Below are positions 27,177 through 35,761 of a DNA stretch of 64,000 nucleotides, one piece after another. Position 1 is the stretch's first letter; every line of letters starts with the position of its first letter. A model generated the notes under the pieces. That model had not been told where the DNA came from, made no database searches, and saw only the letters and a list, made by a program, of their open reading frames with translations. The stretch is from a virus: IMG/VR virus record IMGVR_UViG_3300033153_006411, positions 19,135-83,134 of that record; one strand, written 5' to 3'. A program made the position numbers and the translations under genes.

Positions 27177-27183
27177 TATTTAC
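27177..27183 (-). promoter_or_regulatory. GTAAATA putative late promoter element
   Basis: Minus-strand GTAAATA before the endolysin start at 27142. This places the endolysin in the same putative late class as the tail fibres. Confidence 0.55.
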
Positions 27184-27271
27184 GTCGATAAGCACTGGAA
27201 CCGAAATTTCATTAAGAAAAAAGAATGTTGGCTCTCAGGTTCATGTTGAGAACTAAGTCACACTTTAGAAT

Positions 27272-27300
27272 TTGATCCAAGTCGGCATTCAATGTATATT
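27272..27300 (+). promoter_or_regulatory. Sigma70-like promoter
   Basis: TTGATC, 17-nt spacer, TATATT. It lies about 80 nt before the secreted-protein gene at 27379. The leader also contains a CGAAC/GTTCG hairpin. Confidence 0.5.
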
Positions 27301-27378
27301 GAACTCGTGTCTGAAGTTAGACGTAATAAAAGCCACGAACAATACCGTTCGTAGTTGTAACAAATTAGGAGCATTAAA

Positions 27379-28113
27379 ATGCGCAAGGTAATCATCTCAA
27401 TCTTTGCAGCCCTCACACTAGCAGCAACCGGTGTTTTGGCTGATCCCCCTCATAACGTAACTCATTATACCAGTAGCAACGACGGCGGACTCATTCAGGG
27501 TTCATCCGTTACCGCTGGTTCCATCAGTGGTGCAACTACGGTAGGTACTGGCTTCGCTGGTACATACGGCATCTCTATCATGAGTGCCGGAACAACTGGC
27601 AAATTCAAAACGGGCGAGTCTCTTAGCCTCATCCAAGGTACTTCTTGGGTTGCTGGTCACTCCGAGTCTGGTACTCTGGTAGAAGGCGCAGGTGCCGCTG
27701 GTTCTATTGCTGGTGGTGAAGCTGACGCCGGTTTTGGTGGTGCAGGATACTTCGCTGAAGGTTCTCATCAACATCGCTGCCACCACGGTTGCGGTCCCCG
27801 TATCAATCGAGAGACTACACAGGTAGGCGACGCTTGGGCATTTGGTGGAGCATCTGGTTCCTCATGGGCTGCTTCTGGTAGCATCGGTGACGGAGAAGGT
27901 CTGTCTGTACAGGGCTTCGAAGCATACGGTGAAGCCAAAGCTAAGTCCAAAATCACCAACGACGGTGGCGAGTACACTGCTATTACTAACGTGAAGACTG
28001 CTTCTGGCGCTCTGTCATACACCATCGAAGAAGGTAAAGCGATTGGTCAGACACACGCTGTCGGTTGGGGATTTGCGGGTGCCGATGTATGGCGGGTACA
28101 CGAAGACGACTAA
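27379..28113 (+). CDS. Secreted glycine-rich protein
   Basis: 244 residues. A classic Sec signal peptide (MRKVIISIFAALTLAATGVLA, cleavage after LADP is plausible) is followed by a Gly/Ala/Ser-rich body with a central HQHRCHHGCG cluster that could bind metal. No family recognised. The following gene is separated by a terminator and could be part of the same pair. Confidence 0.7.
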   Translation: MRKVIISIFAALTLAATGVLADPPHNVTHYTSSNDGGLIQGSSVTAGSISGATTVGTGFAGTYGISIMSAGTTGKFKTGESLSLIQGTSWVAGHSESGTLVEGAGAAGSIAGGEADAGFGGAGYFAEGSHQHRCHHGCGPRINRETTQVGDAWAFGGASGSSWAASGSIGDGEGLSVQGFEAYGEAKAKSKITNDGGEYTAITNVKTASGALSYTIEEGKAIGQTHAVGWGFAGADVWRVHEDD

Positions 28114-28133
28114 GTCTTAGTATCCAGAAACAC

Positions 28134-28161
28134 GGGGTCTGAACCTAGACCCCTCGTTTTC
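28134..28161 (+). terminator. Rho-independent terminator
   Basis: GGGGTCT-gaacct-AGACCCC followed by TCGTTTTC. It ends the secreted-protein transcript or attenuates before 28192. Confidence 0.75.
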
Positions 28162-28191
28162 AACAACAACTTCCCGAAAGGAGAAAACTCA

Positions 28192-28800
28192 ATGAAAATC
28201 ATGCTGATTTCAGCACCGGTTCTGGCTGGCAACAACAATGCTACTGCGACTGCTACAACCAGTGCGTCTTCCCAACAGGGAAACACGCAGGGTATTACTA
28301 CAACCAACCACGGTTCCGACCTCAGCGACGCTGTTCCTGCTGTTGTGGCTCCCTCGTTGACAACCACACTGTCTGAAACCTGTATGGGTTCCACCAGCAT
28401 GGGTGTCGCAGGTGCCGGTTTCGGTATCTCTTTTGGTTCCACATGGAAAGACGAGGCATGTGTTCGCCGTCTGGACTCCCGTGAGCTTCGCAGCTTCGGT
28501 TCAGGTCTGGCTCCAAACGATGCCATCCTTTTCCACTTCGCTGCTAAAGAGCGTATGTGTGCCGACAAGAAGATTCGTGCTGCCTTCGAACGCGTCTACA
28601 TGATGACTGACCGCAAAGATGCCCTTTGCCAGTCAACATCTGACGAGCAAGTTAAAGCTGCCCACGAACGTGCTGCTGCACAGGCTGCTGGCCTTGAAGT
28701 TAGCAACGACATTTACTACGTCGAAGACCAACGTTCTGACAAGCAGATCGCGATGGACAAGCGTAATGCTCGTCAAGTGCAATGGGAAGACCGCAGGTAA
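28192..28800 (+). CDS. Hypothetical, possibly exported protein
   Basis: 202 residues. A short hydrophobic N-terminus, Ser/Thr/Ala-rich first third and a charged C-terminal half with conserved-looking CVRRLDSRELRSFG. GAAAGGAG precedes the start. It may be cell-surface or virion-associated; no family recognised. Confidence 0.6.
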   Translation: MKIMLISAPVLAGNNNATATATTSASSQQGNTQGITTTNHGSDLSDAVPAVVAPSLTTTLSETCMGSTSMGVAGAGFGISFGSTWKDEACVRRLDSRELRSFGSGLAPNDAILFHFAAKERMCADKKIRAAFERVYMMTDRKDALCQSTSDEQVKAAHERAAAQAAGLEVSNDIYYVEDQRSDKQIAMDKRNARQVQWEDRR

Positions 28801-28802
28801 AC

Positions 28803-28852
28803 ATTGACATTCGTGTCATTGAAAAAGGGGACATTCGTGTCCCCTTTTTATT
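28803..28852 (+). terminator. Tandem TTCG-tetraloop hairpins / terminator
   Basis: TGACA-TTCG-TGTCA is followed by AAAAAGGGGACA-TTCG-TGTCCCCTTTTT. The second is a strong Rho-independent terminator. The two hairpins share their loop-proximal GACATTCGTGTC core, as if one was copied from the other. Confidence 0.85.
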
Positions 28853-28891
28853 TGGGTTGCAAAAAATAGTAATGCGAGTTATATTCTCTGA

Positions 28892-29179
28892 ATGAAATAT
28901 AATATTAGAGAAATGAGTTGGTTCAAGAGACGCGCCCCCACCAAAGACCCTATTCCGGTCGAAGTGCTTGAGGTAGAAGACCTTCAACTGATCCATAATC
29001 ACCCTACCAACTTGCTAGTCAAGTTTCGGTTCTATCACCGTGATGGTACTGAAACGTATGAAACGCACGAACTGGGCGGTAGGGTTCATCAGAACGCAAT
29101 CAAGAAAGATCGGTGGACATTGAACGGTCTGAATCCTAACGGACTGAGTGCTCTCATCGACTTAGAGGAAGAAGAATGA
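28892..29179 (+). CDS. Small hypothetical protein
   Basis: 95 residues; an internal ATG at 28913 is an alternative start. No family recognised. A TTGCAA/TATATT promoter-like pair lies just upstream. It overlaps the phosphoesterase gene (ATGA). Confidence 0.55.
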   Translation: MKYNIREMSWFKRRAPTKDPIPVEVLEVEDLQLIHNHPTNLLVKFRFYHRDGTETYETHELGGRVHQNAIKKDRWTLNGLNPNGLSALIDLEEEE

Positions 29180-30084
29180 AATTCGATCTCATCAGTGACT
29201 TTCACGTTGAAATGAACGTGGCACACCAAACAACCCGTATTTACGAAGAGGGTGATCCGATCCACTATGCGTGGCACAATGACCGCAAGAATGATTTGCT
29301 GGTCATGGCTGGAGATTCTGCAAACTCTCACGAGTTCGCTCGTGACGTGATCGTGGAGGCATCGAAATACTACAAGCATGTGTTGTTCGTGGACGGCAAC
29401 CATGAACACTACAGCAACTATCAGAACGGTCGAACTGTGATGTGGGATATGGAATGGTTCAACAGACAGTTCAATTGGAATGACAAGGTTGTAGACAATG
29501 TGACCTACTTGGATGGTGATCACACCTACAAGATAGGTAGAACACTGTTCATAGGCGTCAACGGTTGGTACAACTTCACGTTCACCCGTGGAGCGCACTT
29601 TAAAGAGCAGTGGAGGGCATGGCAGAACCATAGCAATGATCCGGTGTGCATACGCTTCGGTAAAAAGAACAAGCCGCACAAGCTCGCTGAGCGCCATATG
29701 AACCTACTGAAGAATCACGTCATTGCTGCACAGGATGACGACACCATTGACGAAATAGTAGTGATCACTCATACGTTGCCAATCGAGTCAGCGTTCGGAC
29801 AGTTCGGTATGCCGTCGCATCCGTTCTATCCACTGAACGGTGCCTACGGTAACGAGTTGATGTGTGGTGTGTGGTTAGCCGACGAAGCCAAGAAGATAAA
29901 GGTCTGGTGCTTCGGTCACACTCACGAGCAACGAGACTACTTCGAGAATGACATCCATTTCATGTGTAACCCTCGTGGTTACCGTGCAGAAAAGAAGTGG
30001 CACGGTCTAGGGTTCGAGGGTATCAAGGAAATCGACACCACTGACATCCACATCCGGTCTGCCTTCGGTGAAGTTGAGGACTGA
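29176..30084 (+). CDS. Calcineurin-like metallophosphoesterase
   Basis: 302 residues. The order of motifs is complete: DFHVE near residue 8, GDSANS near 49, DGNHEHY near 74, ITHTLP near 198, GHTHEQRD near 253. The acidic/His ligands fit a two-metal phosphoesterase. The substrate cannot be inferred; nucleic-acid or nucleotide hydrolysis is common in phages. Confidence 0.85.
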   Translation: MKFDLISDFHVEMNVAHQTTRIYEEGDPIHYAWHNDRKNDLLVMAGDSANSHEFARDVIVEASKYYKHVLFVDGNHEHYSNYQNGRTVMWDMEWFNRQFNWNDKVVDNVTYLDGDHTYKIGRTLFIGVNGWYNFTFTRGAHFKEQWRAWQNHSNDPVCIRFGKKNKPHKLAERHMNLLKNHVIAAQDDDTIDEIVVITHTLPIESAFGQFGMPSHPFYPLNGAYGNELMCGVWLADEAKKIKVWCFGHTHEQRDYFENDIHFMCNPRGYRAEKKWHGLGFEGIKEIDTTDIHIRSAFGEVED

Positions 30085-30090
30085 AATTTC

Positions 30091-30119
30091 TTGACAAAGT
30101 TCTACCCGTCCTGTATTAT
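30091..30119 (+). promoter_or_regulatory. Sigma70-like promoter
   Basis: TTGACA, 17-nt spacer, TATTAT. It drives a run of overlapping small genes from 30151. The TTCTTGACAAA context recurs at 39571, 45774 and 53613. Confidence 0.8.
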
Positions 30120-30150
30120 GTGGGAATATTGATACAGGACGGAGTAGCGC

Positions 30151-30273
30151 ATGAAAAATAAAACACTCAAAATGATTGGTCGCCGCAAGGCAGGTTCTTG
30201 GGGTCGCACTGGTTCCAAACAACTGAAGCGCATTGCTTCCAAAGCCTCACGCCGTGCCGGAAAAGTTTCGTAA
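30151..30273 (+). CDS. Very small basic protein (40 aa)
   Basis: Reads MKNKTLKMIGRRKAGSW and continues highly basic to SRRAGKVS, with 14 Lys/Arg in 40 residues. GGAG lies before the ATG. Its stop overlaps the next start (TAATG). A nucleic-acid-binding or host-takeover peptide is plausible; no homologue is known to me. Confidence 0.65.
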   Translation: MKNKTLKMIGRRKAGSWGRTGSKQLKRIASKASRRAGKVS

Positions 30274-30524
30274 TGGAAACCATCGGAACCTTCAACGGAA
30301 CGAAAATCGACTACCGCTTCGAATACACCGAAGCGCGTAAATTCATGGGTCAAAAAGGCACCGACATGGATCAACTCACCAGTACGGTTGCCCACCTTTA
30401 CCTTCAGTGTCCTGAAGACATGCGTGTAGCGTATCAAGCCCTTCTTCAAGAAATCACACGCCGTAAAGAGATGCTTGATTTGATGTCTCTGCTTGATGTT
30501 GACATTCCGAGGAAGACAGCATGA
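30273..30524 (+). CDS. Small hypothetical protein
   Basis: 83 residues, mostly helical. Its start overlaps the preceding stop and its stop overlaps the next gene (ATGA). No family recognised. Confidence 0.6.
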   Translation: METIGTFNGTKIDYRFEYTEARKFMGQKGTDMDQLTSTVAHLYLQCPEDMRVAYQALLQEITRRKEMLDLMSLLDVDIPRKTA

Positions 30525-30847
30525 GTGTCCGTAGCGAAGCTGCCGATCAGATTGCTATCAAGCTGACTGACCTCGGTCTCAACGAAGTTTACGGATGTAT
30601 CGCTGGACTGCGAGGTCGTTTCTATGACATCACTTTCTGCAAGGCTCGTGTCACCGACGGGGCGATCCACTATTACAGTGATAAATTCATACAAGTCAAA
30701 TGGCAGACCGGTATCCGGTCAATGCAGCGCAATGGTAGTGCTGTTTTTGATACCACCGAGAATGCACTCGAATTCGTAAGATTGGCTTTCGCCGAATGCG
30801 ATACCGAAGCTGCATTCAAGGTTCCCCAAAGGGAGAATAAAGCATGA
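30521..30847 (+). CDS. Small hypothetical protein
   Basis: 108 residues, alpha/beta. The ATGA overlaps at both ends show it belongs to the small-gene operon. No family recognised. Confidence 0.6.
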   Translation: MSVRSEAADQIAIKLTDLGLNEVYGCIAGLRGRFYDITFCKARVTDGAIHYYSDKFIQVKWQTGIRSMQRNGSAVFDTTENALEFVRLAFAECDTEAAFKVPQRENKA

Positions 30848-31047
30848 CCGAAATCGAAATCCAACCCAAACAGAAATTGTATAAGACTGCATTCAGTCCG
30901 CTGTTTGACGTTTTCGTCAGCATCACCCACGCACATCAGGACGTAGACGCTCGGTGGATTTACACTTGCCAGTCGTCGTACAACACCGAGGCGATCCTAA
31001 CCGACCACCTCTTCCGCGAAGAAGAACTCGAAAGGCTCTGCTTGTGA
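30844..31047 (+). CDS. Small hypothetical protein
   Basis: 67 residues. HAHQDVDARWIYTC is the most distinctive stretch. No family recognised. Confidence 0.55.
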   Translation: MTEIEIQPKQKLYKTAFSPLFDVFVSITHAHQDVDARWIYTCQSSYNTEAILTDHLFREEELERLCL

Positions 31048-31163
31048 AAGAACTCGCAACACTTATGGAGTTCTGGGAACTCATTGTCATCTTTTTATTG
31101 TTCGGCGCATACTGTGCCAACCTATTCAAGATGCAACGCTGGTTCCCTTGGGGCGGGTGGTAA
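31044..31163 (+). CDS. Single-span membrane peptide (39 aa)
   Basis: GTG start overlapping the preceding stop (GTGA). It reads VKELATLMEFWELIVIFLLF and on to RWFPWGGW: one transmembrane helix with a Trp-rich C-terminus. Small phage membrane peptides often act on host envelope functions, which is only a possibility here. Confidence 0.55.
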   Translation: MKELATLMEFWELIVIFLLFGAYCANLFKMQRWFPWGGW

Positions 31164-31165
31164 TC

Positions 31166-31366
31166 ATGTTTTTGTCCATCGAAACCCATGTGAAATTCTA
31201 TAAACTCACCCTTCTCGACGGTTCCGTGCGAATAGTTCGCAGGGACGTTTACTGGGATACTGGGTTTAAGTCGCAGGAAGAAATCGACCTCATCAATCAA
31301 ATTGAAACCCAATTAGAAAATCATTGTATTCCGTCAATGCTTGACTTTCTTGAAGAAAGTCTGTAA
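31166..31366 (+). CDS. Small hypothetical protein
   Basis: 66 residues from the ATG at 31166. A promoter with an inverted repeat lies inside its 3' end (31341). No family recognised. Confidence 0.5.
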   Translation: MFLSIETHVKFYKLTLLDGSVRIVRRDVYWDTGFKSQEEIDLINQIETQLENHCIPSMLDFLEESL

Positions 31367-31369
31367 GAT
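31341..31369 (+). promoter_or_regulatory. Promoter with GACTTTC/GAAAGTC inverted repeat
   Basis: TTGACT, 17-nt spacer, TAAGAT. The spacer carries GACTTTC-ttgaa-GAAAGTC, overlapping the -35. The same arrangement is at 38668, and partial versions are at 53070 and 55131. It fits an operator for a phage or host regulator. Confidence 0.7.
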
Positions 31370-31397
31370 TGTCGGAATTGAGAGATTGGAGAGATAT

Positions 31398-31943
31398 ATG
31401 ACTGATAACAGCAAATACGTAACAGTGACCGAAGCCGACATGCGTTCCATGATGGAAAGCGAATGTGGCTTTGAGCAAATTCGTCTCAAAGGTACCTACG
31501 AAATTGTGTTTCAACGTCAAGTCGAATCAGCAAGGGGCGTCAAGTTTCCATATGCGGTTCGCGTATACTCTTCCGTTGCCAATGGCACCACCCGCGATGT
31601 TGGCGAAGACGCCATCCGCGTCGTACTCATTAACACCGAAACCGACCGTCCTATGAAGATCATGGGCGAAGGTCGCAAGAACCGCAGCAAGAAGTCCAAG
31701 GCGGGATCGCGCATCAATCGTACTGCACCAACTGGCATCCCCACTGAAGAACGCGTAGCGGGTCTTCTGGGGCGGCTCAGAGACCGTTGTAGGGATTACT
31801 TCTACCACATTGTGGCTAACCCCTGTCCGAAGTGTGGTAGCGCCCTGTCGCTGCGTCACGCTAACGGCAACGACTTCTACGGTTGCACCAATTTCCCAGA
31901 GTGTAAGCACACTCAATCAGAGGTGAAGACCCGTGATAGTTAA
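31398..31943 (+). CDS. Protein with topoisomerase-type C4 zinc ribbon
   Basis: 181 residues. The C-terminal 35 residues (CPKCGSALSLRHANG then YGCTNFPECKHT) match the C4 zinc ribbon of type IA topoisomerases. The N-terminal 140 residues show no topoisomerase core. GGAGAG precedes the ATG. It may bind single-stranded nucleic acid. Confidence 0.7.
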   Translation: MTDNSKYVTVTEADMRSMMESECGFEQIRLKGTYEIVFQRQVESARGVKFPYAVRVYSSVANGTTRDVGEDAIRVVLINTETDRPMKIMGEGRKNRSKKSKAGSRINRTAPTGIPTEERVAGLLGRLRDRCRDYFYHIVANPCPKCGSALSLRHANGNDFYGCTNFPECKHTQSEVKTRDS

Positions 31944-32253
31944 ACTGAACCCATATCTGGTCGCCAAACAGAATCTCAATCGTGTTGACATTGCACGACT
32001 GGTTGTCCTTCACGCATATAAGGATTGGGTTTTCGCCCGAGCACATACCGGTGGCGACACGCAGAAACTACTGAAGGAACTGCGAAGAATTGAATTTGCA
32101 ATGCAGGCGGTATGGAAATTCGACCGCGACGAATCCCGACACACTTGGAAATATCTAATGCCGAATACCACGGTTAACGAGCATAGATCGAGCCAGTGGG
32201 TGAAGGACTATTTGCGTGCGATGCGTGGTCACACGCTACGGTACCCAGTATGA
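31933..32253 (+). CDS. Small hypothetical protein
   Basis: 106 residues with a GTG start overlapping the preceding gene by 11 nt. Basic, rich in His and Arg. No family recognised. Confidence 0.55.
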   Translation: MIVKLNPYLVAKQNLNRVDIARLVVLHAYKDWVFARAHTGGDTQKLLKELRRIEFAMQAVWKFDRDESRHTWKYLMPNTTVNEHRSSQWVKDYLRAMRGHTLRYPV

Positions 32254-32465
32254 CCGAGAAATGCATCAATTGTGGTCTAGACGATACTGAGGTAGAATTG
32301 GAACCCATGCCCTGTTGTGGCGAATACGTATGTTGGGATGACTGTCTTCAGTGGGAACCAACCAAATGCCCGAAATGCAACAAAGGTATCGAGGTCACCT
32401 TGAAAGACCCCGTAACGAAAGAATCCTATGTAATACCAACATGGGTAAGAGAGGTATCAACATGA
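32250..32465 (+). CDS. Small zinc-binding (RING/zinc-ribbon-like) protein
   Basis: 71 residues. CINC, CCGEYVC, and CPKC give a pattern similar to a treble-clef or RING-like zinc site. ATGA overlap with the upstream gene. Confidence 0.65.
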   Translation: MTEKCINCGLDDTEVELEPMPCCGEYVCWDDCLQWEPTKCPKCNKGIEVTLKDPVTKESYVIPTWVREVST

Positions 32466-32734
32466 GAAACGCAATCCAAAATATTATTTCACTGATCCGT
32501 GCAAACCCCGAGTATGCAAAAGTAGCAATCACACTTGATGCGTGCATCGGTCTGGTATTCGGTCTGTTCGCCTACGTCTGCCTGAATGCAGCCAACATCG
32601 AGCTTACCAATATCCTTGTACTGGGATTCGCATCAGCAATTGCGCTTGTCGCCATCGGCATTGCAGGGTATACTGTCCTCTACAACACCGGTTATGACTT
32701 CACCGACGACGAAGTCGAGTATGAGGAAGACTAG
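32462..32734 (+). CDS. Two-span membrane protein
   Basis: 90 residues with two hydrophobic segments (residues ~22-42 and ~48-70) and an acidic C-terminal tail. Overlaps the neighbours at both ends. Function unknown. Confidence 0.6.
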   Translation: MRNAIQNIISLIRANPEYAKVAITLDACIGLVFGLFAYVCLNAANIELTNILVLGFASAIALVAIGIAGYTVLYNTGYDFTDDEVEYEED

Positions 32735-33027
32735 TGATAGAAAGTTTCAAACGTTGGAGTAGAGCAAGGCTGCGGAGGAAACTCCGCGCCAAGTCGGCAC
32801 GGTATAAAGCCGTGTGGGCGAACAAGCCGGATGAAGATATCATCCATGCACATAAGGATGCCATGGGTTGGATTATTCTAGAACGTCCGGGAAAATACAC
32901 AAGCGGATATAAGTCGCTCGGTTCTGTTACCAGAAGTTGCCGACGCCGGTTGAAGAAATATATTTTACCTGAAATGAAAAAGCGAGGAATCGATGAACGA
33001 GAATACACCCTGCACGACTTCGTCTGA
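32734..33027 (+). CDS. Small basic protein
   Basis: 97 residues, GTG start overlapping the preceding stop. The N-terminus is very basic (RWSRARLRRKLRAKSARYK). No family recognised. Confidence 0.55.
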   Translation: MIESFKRWSRARLRRKLRAKSARYKAVWANKPDEDIIHAHKDAMGWIILERPGKYTSGYKSLGSVTRSCRRRLKKYILPEMKKRGIDEREYTLHDFV

Positions 33028-33376
33028 AGTCATCTACGTTGCCAATCCGTACACTGGAACTTCCTTCGAGCGCAACCAACGGTTCCTCGCAGTGGAGAAA
33101 TACACAGCACATCTGATCCGCGAGGGCAAGACAGCAGTCTCCCCGATTGTGCACTGTCATGTACTGGCATTCCGTCATGGCTTACCTCACGATTTCGCTT
33201 TCTGGCAACATTACTGCCTGAACCTATTATTTGTTTGTGACGAGATGCATGTTCTGTGTTTGGACGGATGGGAAGACTCGGTTGGTGTACTGGGAGAAAC
33301 CACCGAGGCGGAAGACCTCAATATTTCAATCACCTACATCGACCCCGAAACATACGAGGCTATTCCCCGTGGATGA
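32993..33376 (+). CDS. DUF1937 / nucleoside deoxyribosyltransferase-like protein
   Basis: 127 residues. IYVANPYTG at the N-terminus, a central VSPIVHCHVLA, and CDEMHVLCLDGWEDSVGVLGE match DUF1937, which is related to nucleoside 2-deoxyribosyltransferases. These act on nucleotides or modified bases. It overlaps the upstream gene by 35 nt. Confidence 0.8.
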   Translation: MNENTPCTTSSEVIYVANPYTGTSFERNQRFLAVEKYTAHLIREGKTAVSPIVHCHVLAFRHGLPHDFAFWQHYCLNLLFVCDEMHVLCLDGWEDSVGVLGETTEAEDLNISITYIDPETYEAIPRG

Positions 33377-33641
33377 AAATATCCAAGCACACCTGAAGTC
33401 ACTACACCCTGATACATTTGCAGGATGGGATGGGTTCGAGATTAATATGAGAGTGCGTAAACGCGGAGACAAAGAGGACATGCTCGTCACTTTGCTCAAC
33501 AAGCACCCCACCTTTATAGCTGATATTCATGCAACATTCCTGATAGTCGAAGCAGGAGACGGTAGTGATATCATCCGCGTCGGCAAACACGAACTTGCTG
33601 ATGAATACAACAGCGTCTACATACCGGAGTTCGCAAAATGA
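33369..33641 (+). CDS. Small hypothetical protein
   Basis: About 90 residues with a GTG start overlapping the preceding stop. No family recognised. Confidence 0.5.
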   Translation: MDENIQAHLKSLHPDTFAGWDGFEINMRVRKRGDKEDMLVTLLNKHPTFIADIHATFLIVEAGDGSDIIRVGKHELADEYNSVYIPEFAK

Positions 33642-33976
33642 TGCGCCTACCCGAAGACATCGCAGAAAGAATCTATGACGTACTGGTTGCACATACCGGT
33701 GCGCCGGAACAATACCGTCACTCCTTCGTTTATACGTACAGTGATAACAGAGACGAACTCTCGTACAAACCAACAGAGTTCCGCGTCTGCTCTAAATGGG
33801 GCATGGCGGGAAAATTCTGGTGGGCTAACAACAAATTCTATGTCAGCGGACGATCACGTTGTGAATGCTCCACTGACCGCGACTACGAAATGGAAGCTGC
33901 GGAGTGTGAGGAAGTGAACAAACTACTGGCACCCATCTATGCAGAATTCGAACAACTGGAGAACAGCCATGACTGA
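33638..33976 (+). CDS. Small hypothetical protein
   Basis: 112 residues. FWWANNKFYVSG and a Cys pair (CEC) in the second half. Overlaps both neighbours. No family recognised. Confidence 0.55.
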   Translation: MMRLPEDIAERIYDVLVAHTGAPEQYRHSFVYTYSDNRDELSYKPTEFRVCSKWGMAGKFWWANNKFYVSGRSRCECSTDRDYEMEAAECEEVNKLLAPIYAEFEQLENSHD

Positions 33977-34175
33977 CCGAATTAATGGAGTATTTGTCAC
34001 CCTAGATAAGGACATCCGCATTGACGATGCAGAGCATCTTCTGAACGCCATTCGGATGGTAAAGGGTGTTGCGGACGTATCACCAAACATCAGTGATCCC
34101 AACGTACACGTCGCCAGAGTAACTGCCAAAATAGAAATAACGAACAAGTTATTTGAAGTTTTGCGGGAGTACTAA
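33969..34175 (+). CDS. Conserved small phage protein (ACT-like fold possible)
   Basis: 68 residues. GVFVTLDKDIRIDDAEHLLNAI then VKGVADVSPN has the beta-alpha-beta rhythm of small ligand-binding folds and resembles conserved phage proteins of unknown role. Confidence 0.65.
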   Translation: MTDRINGVFVTLDKDIRIDDAEHLLNAIRMVKGVADVSPNISDPNVHVARVTAKIEITNKLFEVLREY

Positions 34176-34207
34176 CTGACAACGGTACGCTCGGTTGCGC
34201 TCTAACG

Positions 34208-34214
34208 GTAAATA
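34208..34214 (+). promoter_or_regulatory. GTAAATA putative late promoter element
   Basis: GTAAATA 30 nt before the ATG at 34245. Confidence 0.5.
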
Positions 34215-34244
34215 TGAGAGCAACCATTCGGAGATCGTTGGAAG

Positions 34245-35729
34245 ATGAGCCTAGCAAAAGAATTGCTCCAAAAAGTCCATGAAGCCAAGCAGGCTGAAGA
34301 CGAAATGAGCATACCCACATATGATGACCTAAAGACGCCGAACAATCACGTCGCAAATTCATCCAATGCCACCAAAGAACGTAAAGTTACCGGTCTTGGT
34401 GACAGGGTAGAAAAGAAGCCTACGGCTGATATCGGTACCCCTCATAACGAGAAGGGCCGCAAGATGTCCGAAGGTGAAAACCCTATGCAGGCTCTCGGCA
34501 TTCGAATTGACCACGAGGGTGGATTGGTCCACTTCAGTCATCCGGGCAACCCCGAGCAAGTTTACACCATTGAGTACAACAACGAATTCCGTAGTTTTTT
34601 GAATAAAACACTCCAACGCCATAAAGATGCTGCTCAGGTTTTCGATCTATTGCACATGTGGTATGAAGAAGGTGAAGGTAACGACCCTCAGAACATGACT
34701 GGTCTCAACGCCAGCAAGGGATTACCGCCAGCACCACCAACGCGTAACCCTCATGAACCGGGACCGTCGCCCATGAGAGAAGCTGCAAATCCGATTGTTC
34801 AAGCCCTTAATATGCACGCCGATGGACGCAACATACGTTTGACCAGTCCTGATGGTACTGTTGGTATGATATTTCCGACATCTCCGGTAATCCAGAAAGC
34901 TATCAACGGTTATATCACTAGTCCTGATGCCCGTGCAAACACCCAAGCTGCCGCTGAACGTCTTTTCAAGATGTTAGGCAACAAGGTTCCCGGCGTTAAA
35001 TCAGCCGAACCAGAAGCCGTTCAGGGTGCTGGACAACAGCAAAGCTATTCACAATCTGCTGGTGGCGGCATCGATACTTCTGGTATGTCTTTGACGCCGA
35101 TGGAAAGCAAAGGACACAAGACTGCTGACGGCGAGATGAACAAGCCAACAATCAAGGCTGGTGTTCCTGCGAAATCCGCCAAGGTACGCGGTAAGCAAAA
35201 CGACGAGCCAAAGAACAAAGGCAACCCCGGTTCCAGTAAGGAAGAAAAGGGTCAGGAAAAGAAGCAGTTCACCGTTAGCCCGAAAGACTACAAGGGCGGC
35301 GAGAACGAGCACAAGTCCATGAAGAAGATGCATGAGAATGTCAGGCAGCTTGAATCCCTATTAGGACGACGCCTCGACAAGGTAAGAGAGGCTTACGGTG
35401 ATCGCGACGGCGACCAATACATTCCGGGTCATCCCGACTTTCAGCAGCAGAAGAAGCCCCGCTCGGCAAGGCGGTTGGTGTCTTTTCTTGACAAGTTCTT
35501 GCAACCGGAAGGTAATAGTAATGGCGAAAAGTCATTTGCGGCTGGAAATCCGCGATTGGTAATGAAAGGGGATCATGCGGTCCTCGATCTCTCTCATCGT
35601 GGTGATGGTAATTCTCCAGAGGGTATGTCTGCCGCGACTCATTCTGTTGCGCGACAATTATCGAAGGGCGGATTCCGCGTACAGCAAGGCGATGCTCCAG
35701 CGTACCTAATGATCGCGGTAGACGGATAG
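34245..35729 (+). CDS. Large hydrophilic hypothetical protein
   Basis: 494 residues. It is hydrophilic, with low-complexity Lys/Gly/Asn/Pro-rich middle and three separable parts. Two internal segments are alike (NPMQALGIRIDHEGGLVHF near 80 and NPIVQALNMHADGRNIRL near 180), suggesting a domain duplication. A GTAAATA element upstream implies late expression. A virion or ejected protein is possible; no family recognised. Confidence 0.65.
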   Translation: MSLAKELLQKVHEAKQAEDEMSIPTYDDLKTPNNHVANSSNATKERKVTGLGDRVEKKPTADIGTPHNEKGRKMSEGENPMQALGIRIDHEGGLVHFSHPGNPEQVYTIEYNNEFRSFLNKTLQRHKDAAQVFDLLHMWYEEGEGNDPQNMTGLNASKGLPPAPPTRNPHEPGPSPMREAANPIVQALNMHADGRNIRLTSPDGTVGMIFPTSPVIQKAINGYITSPDARANTQAAAERLFKMLGNKVPGVKSAEPEAVQGAGQQQSYSQSAGGGIDTSGMSLTPMESKGHKTADGEMNKPTIKAGVPAKSAKVRGKQNDEPKNKGNPGSSKEEKGQEKKQFTVSPKDYKGGENEHKSMKKMHENVRQLESLLGRRLDKVREAYGDRDGDQYIPGHPDFQQQKKPRSARRLVSFLDKFLQPEGNSNGEKSFAAGNPRLVMKGDHAVLDLSHRGDGNSPEGMSAATHSVARQLSKGGFRVQQGDAPAYLMIAVDG

Positions 35730-35761
35730 ACGCGAGCAGGTAAAAAGGTTAGGATATAAGA